A DNA stretch of 64,000 nucleotides from the NCBI RefSeq assembly GCF_021869535.1, contig NW_026262659.1, forward strand, positions 12,578,321 through 12,642,320, written 5' to 3'. Of this stretch, positions 32,393-43,512 are shown piece after piece. The stretch is from Mytilus californianus (taxonomy: Eukaryota; Mollusca; Bivalvia; Mytilida; Mytilidae). Below the pieces are notes generated by a model. That model saw only the letters and a program-made list of their open reading frames with translations. It did not search any database and was not told the origin of the DNA. Position 1 is the first letter of the stretch. Every line of letters starts with the position of its first letter. The position numbers and the translations under genes are program-made.

Positions 32393-33868
32393 CTATATGT
32401 GAGTTGATTCACTACTTGGGCTTGACCCAGATCTTTGTCGTTTGTAAGGTCGACCGTTAGAATTTGCTGGGGTCATCATTATGTCTCTAAAACCTCCATT
32501 CGGATGCCCTCTGTGCTGATCATCTATATTACTTTGTTCTGTGACTTCGAATTGTTCTCCGTTAATGAATAGTTTGTCCCGTATCAATGACACCTGATTT
32601 CCTTCTCGCTTCGCCTGTTTCATAACAGGATAAAGTTTCTTACGGCGATCTTTAACTTCTGCTGGAAATTGTTCATTTATACTAAATGGCTTTCCCCTGA
32701 GGCGAAATGAGTTTCGGAGAACGCTTTCGAGGTCGCGTCGGTAGATAAAGCGCGCCACAATTGGTTTGGCTCTATTCAATCCAATTTTCCCAAATCTATG
32801 AACGTTACCGAATTCTATATGGTGTTCAATTTGTAGCTCTTCGTAGATGAAATTCTCAATTTTGCTTCACAATTTTCATTTTTATTGTAAGCTAAGCCCG
32901 AAAAATTAAATTGTTTTTCATGGATCTGCACTGGAGGTCTAAAATGTTTGATTCAAGTTTTTCTATCTTTTCGTTTTCTCCCCTTAGTTTGCCGATTTCA
33001 GATTTTGTTGCGTTTTCTAGTTGATTAAATTTTGACGAAAGATTTTGTAGTTTGGCCTTTATTAATGTTATTTACTTCGTCAAATATATTGCTGATGCCT
33101 TCAATACTGCTCTCCATCTCAGAATTCTTTAACTTAATGTCAGGAACCGTTTTTTCCAAATCCCCAATTCTCGCTACTATAGGTTGCACTTTGTAAATAC
33201 AGCTGTTTTTCAAACCGCGCCTCTTTTGGGGAGATATATAATATCATAGATATGTTAATTTGTTAACGTACTGGTTCCCATTTATGATCTCTGTATTTCA
33301 TTTCATAGAGACATCACTTGGGAATGTAACCAGTATAGAAAAACATGGTAGCGCCTAAATTTTAATTCTTAGGAGGTCCAAAAATGGAGGTAAGGGTAGT
33401 ATAGAATTTTAGTATAAGTTTAAACTCTTAGAAGTTCAGGGCATATAAATGTTGAAAATATGCCGCACAGCCCTATATTTTGACCTTTGAATAAAATAGT
33501 AGTGCATATAAACTTTCCTTTCTAGGATATTATTTTTCACGAAACTTCATAGTACAAGTGTCAAAGTTTTAGCTGCAAAGGGAGTTCCTATGGGAAATTG
33601 CATTTGTCTATATTACAGAATTGCAACCTATAGATGTGATAATAGTTTTCAGCTTATCAATTTTATTTACACCTTTCTCTATTTTTTGCATTCTATTATC
33701 CATGGTCGTAACGACTTGGGGGATCATGTTTAAGAGAACATAAGAATCATCTTCCTTTGATTGGTTGACTATTTTTCGACTTTCAGCAAGAAGTGCTGCC
33801 GTTTCTTTCAGTGACATTTTTACACTTAAATTATACTTAAAGCAAACATTAAGTTCAAAGGTTAACAA
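32393..33868 (-). pseudogene. LINE ORF1 (L1-like nucleic-acid chaperone), split by a MITE
   Basis: The N-terminal part (33631-33868) reads SLKETAALLAESRKIVNQSK and a heptad-like helix. The middle part (33025-33179) reads DLEKTVPDIKLKNSEMESS. The C-terminal part (32393-32779) reads KPIVARFIYRRDLESVL and RRKLYP-type basic residues, typical of the L1 ORF1p C-terminal domain, with a Ser/Arg-rich end. A 451 bp insertion at 33180-33630 and further frame changes disrupt it. ORF1p would coat LINE RNA. Confidence 0.72.
33180..33630. mobile_element. MITE with TA target duplication inside LINE ORF1
   Basis: The termini TAGGTTGCACTTTGTAAATA and the reverse complement of the right end (TAGGTTGCAATTCTGTAATA) match over about 24 bases. 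A TA flanks each side (33178-33179 and 33631-33632). It is 451 bp with no ORF. TA duplication fits Tc1/mariner-type mobilisation. Confidence 0.7.
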
Positions 33869-34980
33869 ATAACGTCATTTCTAATTTGCAAATCAGATAT
33901 ATATATATATACACGAAGTCCAAAGTCCAACTTTGTCTGTTCGATCGAAGCTTCTCCTTTGTTTAGTAATCAACACGAAAACTTTAGTGTGAGCGATGTT
34001 TAGGTTGTGTTGTGTATAAAGCTTTGTGCCCGTTTATGAAATAAAATAATCAATAGTTGTGCAAAAGTTAAATTTCACTTCAAAAATTCGTCGTTAACAC
34101 TCACGCATCTGCATTCCTAAAGAAAGTTCATCTCCAAAAATCAACTATAATGCTATAACTTAAAATGACATTTTCAACGAAATTTAGTAGTGCAAAATTT
34201 TCCGTTCCTTCCTACAAGGGGACATCACTCTTCCCTAGTATTTTTAATGTTTTTTCATTTATTCTGCATCTCTCTGGTCCGAACACTTTGTTTCGACAGG
34301 AGCTGACGTGGCAGGTATTGCTTGATCATAAGATGTGTTGATAGAAGAGGGAATGTTTTCCTATTAACAATGATTAACTTGCCAATACATTAAGGGGTAT
34401 TTTGACAACTCAGAAATGAAGCCTTTAATTAAACATAATATAGATAAATAAATTTTTAAAAAATCCATGTTTTTTTACTTTACAAGTTTTCAAAAGTATG
34501 CTTGTCACAATATTGAAAATAATTTTTAATACAAAAATGTGAATGAATGAATGTATTATGTCTAAATATTAGCCATATTTTGCTAATTAGATAACATACA
34601 TTGTCCATGTAATAGTGGCATTGTCCCTAGGCTGTTTTATTACATATTTAGTCTGATTAATTGCCATTTGTTTTTACAGCTGATAATTTTTATTTCTATA
34701 ATCCCTTTGTGTATACTGATTTGACAAAACGATTGTGTGCAGTGATTTAAAATTCTAAATGAACTGTCTAAGAAAGATTTACACATTTGTTAAACCATAC
34801 ATACATGTATTGTTGGTATGTATATACATGTTATCAATCTATTTAGATAAAGATCTTTCTTAAAAACTGAACAACACCAATATATGATTCTCACATTTTT
34901 TTTAAGTATTAAGACTATTTAGCAAACATTTCTGTATGTCAAATAAATAATATTTATATTAACACAATCTCTATCATTAA
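33869..34980. other. LINE leader and interior of the hAT-like element
   Basis: There is no supported ORF. It includes a short AT dinucleotide run near 33900-33911. The LINE 5' end should lie here, but the junction is not visible. Confidence 0.4.
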
Positions 34981-35125
34981 CACCATAAAAGTACATGTAA
35001 TTGAAATGTAATTCAAAAGTAATTTAGCATTACATGCTTTTTTTAGTGTAATTAATTAAATTACCATTACATGTAATTAAAAAAATGCTCAATTACACAT
35101 TACATTTTCAATTACCCCATCCCTG

Positions 35126-35330
35126 GTGGGTGTTATCCCCATGGACTTTCCCTATATTTCATTTGATTTGTTTTATTGTCCCATACAAGAATATATATGA
35201 ATTAGGGGTGGGGATCTCGACCGTTTACAAGTTCTCAAACAGGAGGGGGTGGGGTGACCCCAGAGGACTCGCCTTTTATTTCATTTGATTTGTTTTATTG
35301 TCCCATAGAGAACGAAAACCAATTTTGGGA
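35126..35330 (+). repeat. ~120 bp satellite, first block
   Basis: It contains TTTCATTTGATTTGTTTTAT, CCCATACAAGAATATATATG and GGGGATCTCGACCGTTTACA, the landmarks of the large array at 35945-37830. The block is separated from that array by unrelated sequence. Confidence 0.88.
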
Positions 35331-35944
35331 CATACAGCATACGTACTTACAGACAGACAAGGGTAAAACTTAATGTCCCCTCAACTACAGGCATAAAAGT
35401 GTGGCAAACTGATTTGCCAAACTGAAGGACAAACAGACAGAAAGACAGACAGACAAACACACAGCCTACCAAAAAAGTTTCAAACAAATTACCAATGATA
35501 TTTCGCTAATATCTCAAATTTATTTCCATGAACCAGTAACAAACCACCAAAATAATTCTCTAAAATTAGATATGACTTAACCACTCATAAATCTCTAAAA
35601 CAAGATATGATTTTATATCTATTAATTAAACACATCACTTTTCAAAACAAATAACTCAAACTTATTTCCATAAACCAGTAAAAAACCAGCAAAATACTTC
35701 TCTAAAATCAGATATGATGTTATATCTATTTCCATATTATAATCAAATTTAATTAATAGTTGCTAATATTGTTTCTTTCATGTGTCAAAAAAATATTATA
35801 CAGATCTGCAACTTATCTATCAATGTCAAAAACTTTATCTCATAGTAAAAATAGATTATTATCTAATTAAAAACAAGTTCAGATTCAGCACTTGAAAGAA
35901 CCCTATATATATTTAATTTATGTTCAAATATAACACACACAAAC
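35331..35944. other. Insert between two satellite blocks
   Basis: It holds a CAGACAGAAAGACAGACAGA microsatellite-like run near 35438 and AT-rich sequence with internally repeated ACCAGTAACAAACCACCAAA-type phrases. There is no gene. Confidence 0.45.
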
Positions 35945-37830
35945 TGATTAATTTTCCAAGGGGACCTGCCCTTTATTTCATATGATTTGTTTTTTTTTTG
36001 TCCCATACAAGGATATATATGGTTTAGGGGCGGGGATCTCGACCATTTACAAGTTCTTAAACAGTAAGAAGGTGGGAATGGCCCCAAGGAACTCACCTTT
36101 TATTTCATTTCATTTGTTTTATTGTAACATACAAGAATATATATGGTTTCGCGGTGGGGATCTTGACCGTTTACAAGTTTTCAAAAAAAAGGAGAGTAGG
36201 GGTTACCTCAGGGCACTTCCCCTAAATTTAATTTGCTTTATTTTATTGTCCCATACAAGAATATATATAGTTTAGGGGCGGGGATCTCGACCGTTTACAA
36301 GTCTTCAAAAAGAAGGGGGTAGTGTTTACCCCCGTGGACTTCCCCTATATTTCATTTGATTTGATACATTGTCCCATACAAGAATATATACGGTTTCTGG
36401 GTGGGAACCTTGACCGTTTACAAGTTATCAAAAAAAAGGGGTGTAGGGGTTACCCCAACGGACTTCCCCTATATTTCATTTGATTAGTTTTATTGTCCCA
36501 TACAAGAATATATATGGTTTAGGGGTGGGGATCTCGACCGTTTACAAGTTCTTAAACAGAAATAAGGTGGGGATGACCCCAGGGGACTTGACTTTTAATT
36601 CATTTGATTTGTTTTATTGTAACATACAAGAATATATATGGTTTCAGGGTGGGGATCTTGACTGTTTACAAGTTTTAAAAAAAAAGGGTGGGGGTTACCC
36701 CAGGGGACTTCCCCTCAATTTCAATTGATTTGTTTTATTGTCCCATACAAGAATATATATGGTTTAAGGGTGGGGATCTCAACCGTTTACAAGTTTTCAA
36801 AAAGAAGGGGTTGGGATTTACTCCCGTTGACTTATCTTTATTTCATTTGATTTGATATATTGTCCCATACAAGAATATATATGGTTTCTGTGTGGGAATC
36901 TTGACCGTTTACAAGCTATCAAAAAGAAGGGGGTGAGGTTTACCCAATGGACTTCCGCTATATAACATTTGATTTGTTTTATTGTCTCATACAAGAATAT
37001 ATATGGTTTAGGGGTGAGGGATCTTAACCGTTTACAAGTTCTTAAAGAGGAAAAAGGTGGGGGTGACCCCAGGGTACTCGACTTTTATTTCATTTGATTT
37101 GTTTTATTGTAATATACAAGAAGTAAAATGGTTTCAGGGTGGGGATCTTGACTGTTTACAAATTTTCAAAAAAAGGGGGTGGGAGTTACCCCAGGAGACA
37201 TCCCCTAAATATCATTTTATTTGTTTTATTGTCCCAAAAAAGTATATATATGGTTTAGGGGTGGGGATCTCAACCGTTTACAAGTTTTCAAAAAGAAGGG
37301 GGGGGGGTTACCCTCATGGACTTCCCCTAAATTTAATTTGATTTGTTTTATTGTCAAATACAAGAATAAATATGGCTTAGGGGTGGGGATCTCAACCGTT
37401 TACAATTTCTCAAACAGAAGGGGGTGGGGGGTTACCACAATGGACTTCCCCTATATTTCATTTGATTTCTTTTATTGTCCCATACAAAAATATATATGGT
37501 TTAGGGGTGGGGATCTCGACCGTTTACAAGTTCTCAAACAGACACGTTAGTGGTGACCCCAGGGGACTCACCTTTTATTTCATTTGATTTGTAACATACA
37601 AGAATATATATGGTTTCAGGGTGGGGAGCTTGCACATTTACAAAATTATAAAAAAGGAGGGTAGCTGTGAACCCGAGGACTATCCCAATATTTCATTTGA
37701 ATTGTTTTATTGTCGCATACAAGAATATATATGGTTTAGGAGTAGGGATCTCAACCGTTTACAAGATAAAAGCATATTATCAAATTGAAGGGGGGTAGGG
37801 GTAAGAATATATATGATTAACGGACACTTA
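35945..37830 (+). repeat. ~120 bp satellite array, about 15 copies
   Basis: The landmark GGATCTCGACCGTTTACAAG and its variants recur roughly every 115-128 bp (near 36032, 36157, 36285, 36408, 36535, 36655, 36775 and so on to 37745). Each unit also has CATTTGATTTGTTTTATTGT and a G-rich then C-rich patch (GGGGTGGGG...ACCCC). Several open frames here are products of the repeat and are not genes. Confidence 0.95.
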
Positions 37831-39112
37831 ATTATCTACAAAATGTCTAATAATGAACAGTAAGTTCCAAACTTCATTTATACAGTAATACTAGTAAATT
37901 TCAAACTGTATATATACAATCCTACAGATCTTATCAGAAAACAGAAAATTTTCAAATAAATCTGTCACTCCAATGATTATCATATGCTAAAATTTGCTAA
38001 AATATTTCCAAAATAAATCATTATCATATGCTGAAATATTTATAATATCTAATTGAACAGAACTATGGTTGTTTAACATAGTACTCTAACATAATTAATA
38101 ATGTAATAATCTTCAAAATGTCTAATGATATAGCTTATAATCATTACCACTTAGGAAATAGATAATTTCCAAATAAATCTGTCACTCCAATTTTTATTCT
38201 GAGATAAGACAAATCCTAACATGATAACAACAGTAAAATATTTAAAAATTCTACCTTTGGATATTAAAAATGGCGATAACTCACAAAGGAGATATACTAA
38301 AATCTTGAAAATTAATAGAGACCTTCATTAAGTCCCAGGAAACAACATATTTAAATTTGAAAAAAATTTGTTAAAGCGTTTTAATGTTATTGTGCTGACA
38401 CTGTTTGGCAGCCGCCGTAGAACCGCCCAGCCGCCCGCCGTATATCACCATTTTAATAACCGATATTTTCTTCGAAAATCCGGTTAAAAAACACTTATTT
38501 TGTTATTGTCGTAATGCATATACAAATTATTCTAGGCCATTTTTTTTTATCTGGACACGATGTATACTTATACATAAACATCTATATAGTACGCACACAC
38601 ATGCAAATACTATCCAAGTTGTCACGATGAAATAAAATTTATAAATTTCCGAAAAGATTGAAAAAAAAAATATTTGCATTGTCGATTGTTATGGTTTATA
38701 AATAGTTCATTTTGATTGGCTACTACAAAATTTCTTATTGGTATTTTCTCACAGTCTGCTCATGTGCAGATAGTTCGTCTACCATAATTAGGTCATAGTA
38801 CAAGTTTTACTATTGGCAAATAAATAAGGTCATTGTAATTGGGACGTTTCTATTTCATTCTTAGTTACTGTTGACGTATAGTTAAATTAAGTTAATAAGT
38901 GGACAATGACATTAATGATTTTTAAGTTTTTATTGCCGGTATTCAACATATCATAATTATGTATAAAAAGAAGAAAAATACATGATTAGGTCTCATACCA
39001 ATTAACTGACTAAATGCTATCAGATAAATATGATATGTCGGTTCTTTGCTGGTACTTAAGATACAGAAGAGGAAAAATAGTACAAAGTTAGTCTAGTGAA
39101 TAATAAGTCACA
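37831..39112. other. No supported gene; repeat-like 3' part
   Basis: Phrases such as AATAAATCTGTCACTCCAAT occur twice. A short GC-rich patch (GCAGCCGCCGTAGAACCGCC near 38410) follows a GGCGATAACTCACAAAGGAG phrase, a pairing that resembles dispersed repeat ends. No exon with good splice signals was found. Confidence 0.4.
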
Positions 39113-39958
39113 TTAATTTACTTTGTAAATGCAGTCAATCTCAAAGTTAAAGAAAATTTTATTGAGTGTTAATAACTTGGATTCATAAACATGTCGACTG
39201 AGAGATACTCGTAATCCAGTTTTGCCTTGATAACTGCTTCGTTGAAGTGCAGTGTTGATATACATGTAATAAAATGTACCGTTTGTCTCTTTCAAATAGA
39301 TCTTGCCATTGACAGTCCAGCATTGTCTTGCACCTTTTTGTTTGGTAAGGCATCTATTGTGGTAGTACAGTCTGTTCCTATATTTGGTCAGGTCTTCGTT
39401 AATATAAACGTTGTTAAAATTCCTGGACGATTTGAGGTGTTTTCGACATCTCAGGATTCTAATCTTTGTGTTAGGATTTATTACCCGTACCATGATTTGT
39501 CTGGGTTTTTGCTTAGATCTCGTTTTGTTGTTATCATATGTTTGTTCCGTGTCTGTGGTGATGAATTCAGCTGATTTTTCGGAGCAATCTGCAACATCGT
39601 CTGTAGGTGTATTTGAATTAGGCGGTGATAGAGGGCCATTTCGATGAGTCATTTCGACATCTAAATCGTTAAAGTCAGGATCGATTTCTTTAAATAGCGA
39701 TCGTACAATGAGGTCTGTGTTTTTGCCAGCACTTTCTGGTATTCCTGACACACGTAAAAGAGAGCGTCTACCGTACTGTTCTAGGCTGTCTACTTTCTCC
39801 ATCAAATGATTTCTATCAATTTCCAATTGTTCAACTCTCCTTTTCAATGGTTTTATTTCAAAATCAACAATTTTTTGTAACATATGATTAAATTTCGATT
39901 TTGAGACAATGATAGTTTCTTCCTTCAATTTTTTGATTTCATAGAAAAAATTAATCAC
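39113..39958 (-). CDS. LINE ORF1-like protein (coiled coil, RRM-like, C-terminal domain)
   Basis: This is an intact 281-residue ORF. Residues ~1-60 form a heptad-rich helix (FEIKPLKRRVEQLEIDRNHL). LEQYGRRSLLRVSGIPE marks the start of the L1-type RRM. RQIMVRVINPNTKIRILRCR, VYINEDLTKYRNRL and GKIYLKETNG mark the C-terminal domain. Such proteins bind LINE RNA as trimers. No ORF2 follows on the minus strand downstream, so this is an isolated remnant or a solo ORF1. It lies downstream of the STARD10-like exons on the same strand. Confidence 0.72.
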   Translation of the reverse strand: MINFFYEIKKLKEETIIVSKSKFNHMLQKIVDFEIKPLKRRVEQLEIDRNHLMEKVDSLEQYGRRSLLRVSGIPESAGKNTDLIVRSLFKEIDPDFNDLDVEMTHRNGPLSPPNSNTPTDDVADCSEKSAEFITTDTEQTYDNNKTRSKQKPRQIMVRVINPNTKIRILRCRKHLKSSRNFNNVYINEDLTKYRNRLYYHNRCLTKQKGARQCWTVNGKIYLKETNGTFYYMYINTALQRSSYQGKTGLRVSLSRHVYESKLLTLNKIFFNFEIDCIYKVN

Positions 39959-40310
39959 CGATTCACTGAATCATGCTACACTGTAGATTGCAGTTTATTT
40001 TGTTATAAAGTGCCTAGACAATGTTTTAGTAGATCTGATTCTACATTGTTGTTCTATACATGCTATACGTGTACTTCCTCTCCGACCAGGGCTGGAACCT
40101 GTACTTTTTAATTCTCACTTCTATATATCCACCAGTGACCAAATGTTGAAGATTTTTAAAAGCACTTGTGGTTTAGTGTCTGGGCTAAAACAATTGAGCA
40201 AAACTCAGTTCCTTCAGTAGGCTATAAAAGGCACTGGCCTGAAAAGAGATAGCTGATGCACGGTGGCCTGATTTATCATGTTTATGCTTTGTTCTAAGAT
40301 ATTCACTTAC
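39959..40310. other. Intron or intergenic sequence
   Basis: There is no supported ORF. I looked here for the next STARD10-like exon on the minus strand and did not find one. Confidence 0.4.
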
Positions 40311-40458
40311 TTGAATAATACCCAATGTCGTTGTTTGGGTTTATACAACAAATCTCATAGCCCTCCACCATAGAATGGTCCTATACTTTTCTATACTCTG
40401 GATCATGGAGTACATCATACAATACTTCTGCTGTAACATCTGTATATGTGGTCTTTAT
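40311..40458 (-). pseudogene. STARD10: STARD10-like START-domain exon with an in-frame TAG
   Basis: The minus-strand acceptor TTTTTATAG lies before 40458 and the donor CAA|GTAAGT after 40311. The 148 nt exon reads IKTTYTDVTAEVLYDVLHD, PEYRKV, TAG, then DHSMVEGYEICC and NDIGYYS. This matches START proteins of the STARD10/PCTP group, where the codon at the stop is a Trp before Asp. A TGG-to-TAG change at 40381-40383 explains it. It joins in phase 0 to the exon at 43357-43512. START domains carry phospholipids between membranes. The copy is a pseudogene or null allele, or the base is wrong in the assembly. Confidence 0.65.
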
Positions 40459-41104
40459 CTATAAAAATATATTTAGATAAACAGATATAATATTTTTACA
40501 TGCCATAATATTGTTAACCTGTGATTCATGATTCTGACAAACTGATTGAAACAGATCCATTCAAAGTTGGTAAAGAATAGCCATGTACAAAACATTAAAG
40601 GTATCAAAACTGGTATTGACTGATTTATGCTTATGTAATGTTCAGTGCTTTCCTTGGCCTAGATACAGGTATATAACCGACCTCCATTAGCTGCACTAAC
40701 TGCTTCCTAAAGTCTTGTTATTATACATGGTAGAGTAGTGGCTTACAGTGCCCCTGGGTCTTGGTTTAAAACCAGGGCTTCCAAAACTGTCTTGTAGACC
40801 ACTTTAATAACAAGACAGGACTTGCAGGGTATATAAGTTTGGTATTTTTTGTTATATTTTTTTTCATATGTCCGATTAAAAATAATGAAGTTTAGAAGAT
40901 CTATTACATGTTTATGGCCAGATAGATTTCCTAATACAGAAACACTTTTCTGGTCTTAAAAGTGACGCAAAGTGTACAATGTAATTAGAATTTATAAAGC
41001 AGGAAATTTTGAAAGCTTTATTTTTAGTAAAAAGATTGACCATGCATGTTATGCATGTGTTGACCAATTGGAAAACAGAATGAAAACTCACGGCACATAC
41101 AACA
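40459..41104. other. Intron sequence of the STARD10-like locus
   Basis: There is no supported ORF before the LINE fragment begins. Confidence 0.4.
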
Positions 41105-43089
41105 TTGTCAATTTGGGGCGAGAAAACCTGTAAGACCAAAGATAAGAACCCATGGATTACACGGGAAATAAAATCACTCATAAGGCGAAAAGACCAAGCA
41201 TATAAAAATAAAAAGAAATCAAACCATCCTGACGATTGTGCAAGATTTAAAGAACTGAAAAAGACAGCACAGAAAAGCCTAAGACAAGCATATTGGAAGT
41301 ATATTGAAAATATCATCACCCCAGAGAAACCTGAAGAAACACATGCCCCTTCTAAAAGATTTTGGACATGCATCAAGCACAGAAAAAGTGATAAAAGTGG
41401 AGTGGCACCTCTTGGAAAAAATGGTAGCTTAGAAACAGATCCAATCAACAAAGCAAACATATTAAATGAACAATTTCAATCTGTATTTTCCACAGCAAAC
41501 AACATCAGCAACAGTGAATTCTACAATCAAAATCATATGTCCAACTCACCAGAAAATTACCCTGACTGTAGAGACATCCTTATCACAATCAACGGAGTAG
41601 AAAAACAATTGAGAAACTTTAACCCACACAAAGCCGCTGGACAAGATAACATCAGACCAATGATACTCAAAGAACTTGCCAGCGAAATCGCTCCTATACT
41701 TACCATCATATTTAATGTTTCAATGGAGACAGGCAAAGTTCCAGATGACTGGCGGACAGCAACAGTCACACCAGCACACAAAAAGGGTCAAAAGTACATC
41801 CAAGCAAATTACAGACCAATATCTCTTACATGTATTTGCTGCAAGATCATCTAACATATTGTTACCAGCCACATTATGAAACCATGCAGAGGTAAACAAC
41901 ATCCTTTATCCACTACAACATGGATTTCAAAGTAAACGATCCTGCGAGACGCAACTCTTAGAATGCATTGATGACCTAACAAAGTACCTTGAATTGGGAA
42001 AACAGTCTGACCTACTGATACTAGACTTCTCAAAAGAAATCGACAAGGTATCCCATAGCCTACTCCTACATCAACTCAATCACTATGGAATCAAGGAAAA
42101 GACCAACAGCTGGATAGAAGCGTTCCTGACAAAAAGAAGCCAAGTAGTAGTAGTATCTGGGTGAACAGTCAGACAGAGCAAAGGTAGAATCTGGAGTTCC
42201 AAAAGGGTCAGTCCTAGGCCCTAGTCTATTTTTGTTTTACATAAATGACCTAGCGAATGACCTAAAATCAACAATTCGTCTCTTTGCTGATGACACAGTA
42301 GTCTACTTAACCATCGCCTCGGATACTGATTGCCGACACCTACAGTCAGACCTTGATAAACTGGCACTATGGGAGGAAAAGTGGAAGATGGAGTTTCACC
42401 CAGAAAAGTGTAGCGTACTGAATGTCTCCAGAAAGAAAAAGCCAATCAAATGGGACTATGTATTACATGATCATGTACTAAAACTTGAAACATCAATTAA
42501 GTACCTGGGCTGCACCATCACAAGCGAACTAGACTGGGGAGAACACATCAACAACATTACCAGCAAAGCCAGCAGAAGCCTTGGTTTCCTCCACAGAAAT
42601 CTACACATCGGCTCTTAAAGCATCAAAGAGCAAGCTTACAAAACTCTAGTAAGGCCCCAACTAGAATATGCCACAACAGTATGGGACCCATATTATCAGA
42701 AACATATTGACCAAATTGAAAAAGTTCAAAGGAGGGCTGCGCGATACGTCACCAAGCGCAACAGAAACAGATCAAGTGTCACAGACATGATTAATGAATT
42801 TGGTTGGAAAAGTCTCCAAGAACGACACAGAGAGGCCAGGCTCGCAATGATGTACAAGATCGTCAACGACAAAGTAGCCATCAACAAAGACATGTACCTC
42901 CAAAGACCAACCAGAGTATCCAGACATACACAACAGCATGGATACATGGTACACACAGCAACCAAAGACTGCAGGAAATGGTTCTTCTTTGTGAACACCA
43001 CCAAAGACTGGAACAAGCTTCCCCCGGAGATCGCCACAGCACAGTCATTTGAGACATTCAAATCTCAAATGACTAACCTTACAAAATAG
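41105..43089 (+). pseudogene. Jockey/CR1-like LINE reverse transcriptase, 5'-truncated
   Basis: Successive frames read a linker (NKKKSNHPDDCARFKEL), the RT start (NPHKAAGQDNIRPMILKEL, WRTATVTPAHKKG, ANYRPISLTC), a broken middle, then FYINDLANDLK, FADDTVVYL and SIKYLGCTI. The C-terminal part is RRAARYVTKRN and DWNKLPPEIATAQSFETFKS, ending at 43089. Frame changes lie near 41850, 42160-42230 and 42618. FADD is intact. It sits antisense in the intron of the STARD10-like gene. The clade is tentative. Confidence 0.82.
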
Positions 43090-43356
43090 AGATGAACATT
43101 TGTTTTTATCCTGTTTTTAACCATACAGAACCAATTTGCCAGTATATTCAGAAAGTTGAATGTGGGCAGTATATGGAAGAAGCAGAAGATGTGAGTTGTG
43201 TACCTTGTGTTAAAACAATAAAAGTTTTAGGAAAGGTACCAGTTACTGAGTTCGTGTATACTATAACTAACATTTAACATCTCAGTCAGTTCTAATATCA
43301 AATTAGCAACTTGCTGTCTTATTCATGTTTATTAATTTAGAAACATTTTCTGTTAC

Positions 43357-43512
43357 CTTGAACATTTTAAAATCTGAAACGTCATTTATTTTTGTATGTA
43401 CAGATGTGTTCCGTTTATTGTATTCTTGTTTCCATCCCTCAGTTTCAACACATAGTTCAATGAATCGTTTGAAGTCACTATCTTCTGCTACTTTAACTTC
43501 CCCGGACTGCAT
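43357..43512 (-). CDS. STARD10: STARD10-like first coding exon
   Basis: ATG at 43512 opens a 52-codon exon ending at the donor AAG|GTAACA (43357). It reads MQSGEVKVAEDSDFKRF, then a Cys/Glu/Gly-Trp segment and EYNKRNTSVHTKI up to DFKMFK. This is the N-terminal strand-helix portion of a START domain, and it continues in phase 0 into IKTTYTDV at 40458. Human STARD10 has a short N-terminus before the START domain, consistent with this ATG as the start. The product would bind phospholipid in the cytoplasm. Later exons were not found in the window. Confidence 0.66.

Larger units (their letters stand above)
28833..33868 (-). mobile_element. L1/Tx1-like LINE, near full coding length, inactivated
   Basis: On the minus strand it runs ORF1 (coiled coil and L1-type C-terminal domain), APE endonuclease, linker, RT, and a cysteine-containing C-terminus ending at the stop 28833-28835. 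Frameshifts and an inserted MITE break it. The exact 5' and 3' ends could not be fixed. Confidence 0.8.
28449..35125. mobile_element. hAT-like TIR element interrupted by a LINE
   Basis: The left end reads CAGACTTGGGGTTAATTACA. The reverse complement of the right end reads CAGGGATGGGGTAATTGAAA. Both subterminal regions are packed with AATTACATTA-type motifs, as is usual in hAT elements. Flanking 8-mers (TTTGTGGT and GTGGGTGT) do not match well, and the two flanks are different tandem arrays, so the insertion site is unproven. No transposase remains; most of the interior is a LINE. Confidence 0.55.

Noticed and set aside
28441-35133. 8 bp target-site duplication around the hAT-like element
   Set aside because: TTTGTGGT and GTGGGTGT differ at several positions, so no duplication is claimed.
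35982-37550. Several ~80-110 codon frames with a repeated YGLGVGISTVYKF phrase
   Set aside because: They are translations of the 120 bp satellite and shift with each unit.
40912-41460. 182-codon minus-strand frame rich in Leu/Phe/Ser
   Set aside because: It lies antisense to the LINE RT linker region and is a shadow of it.
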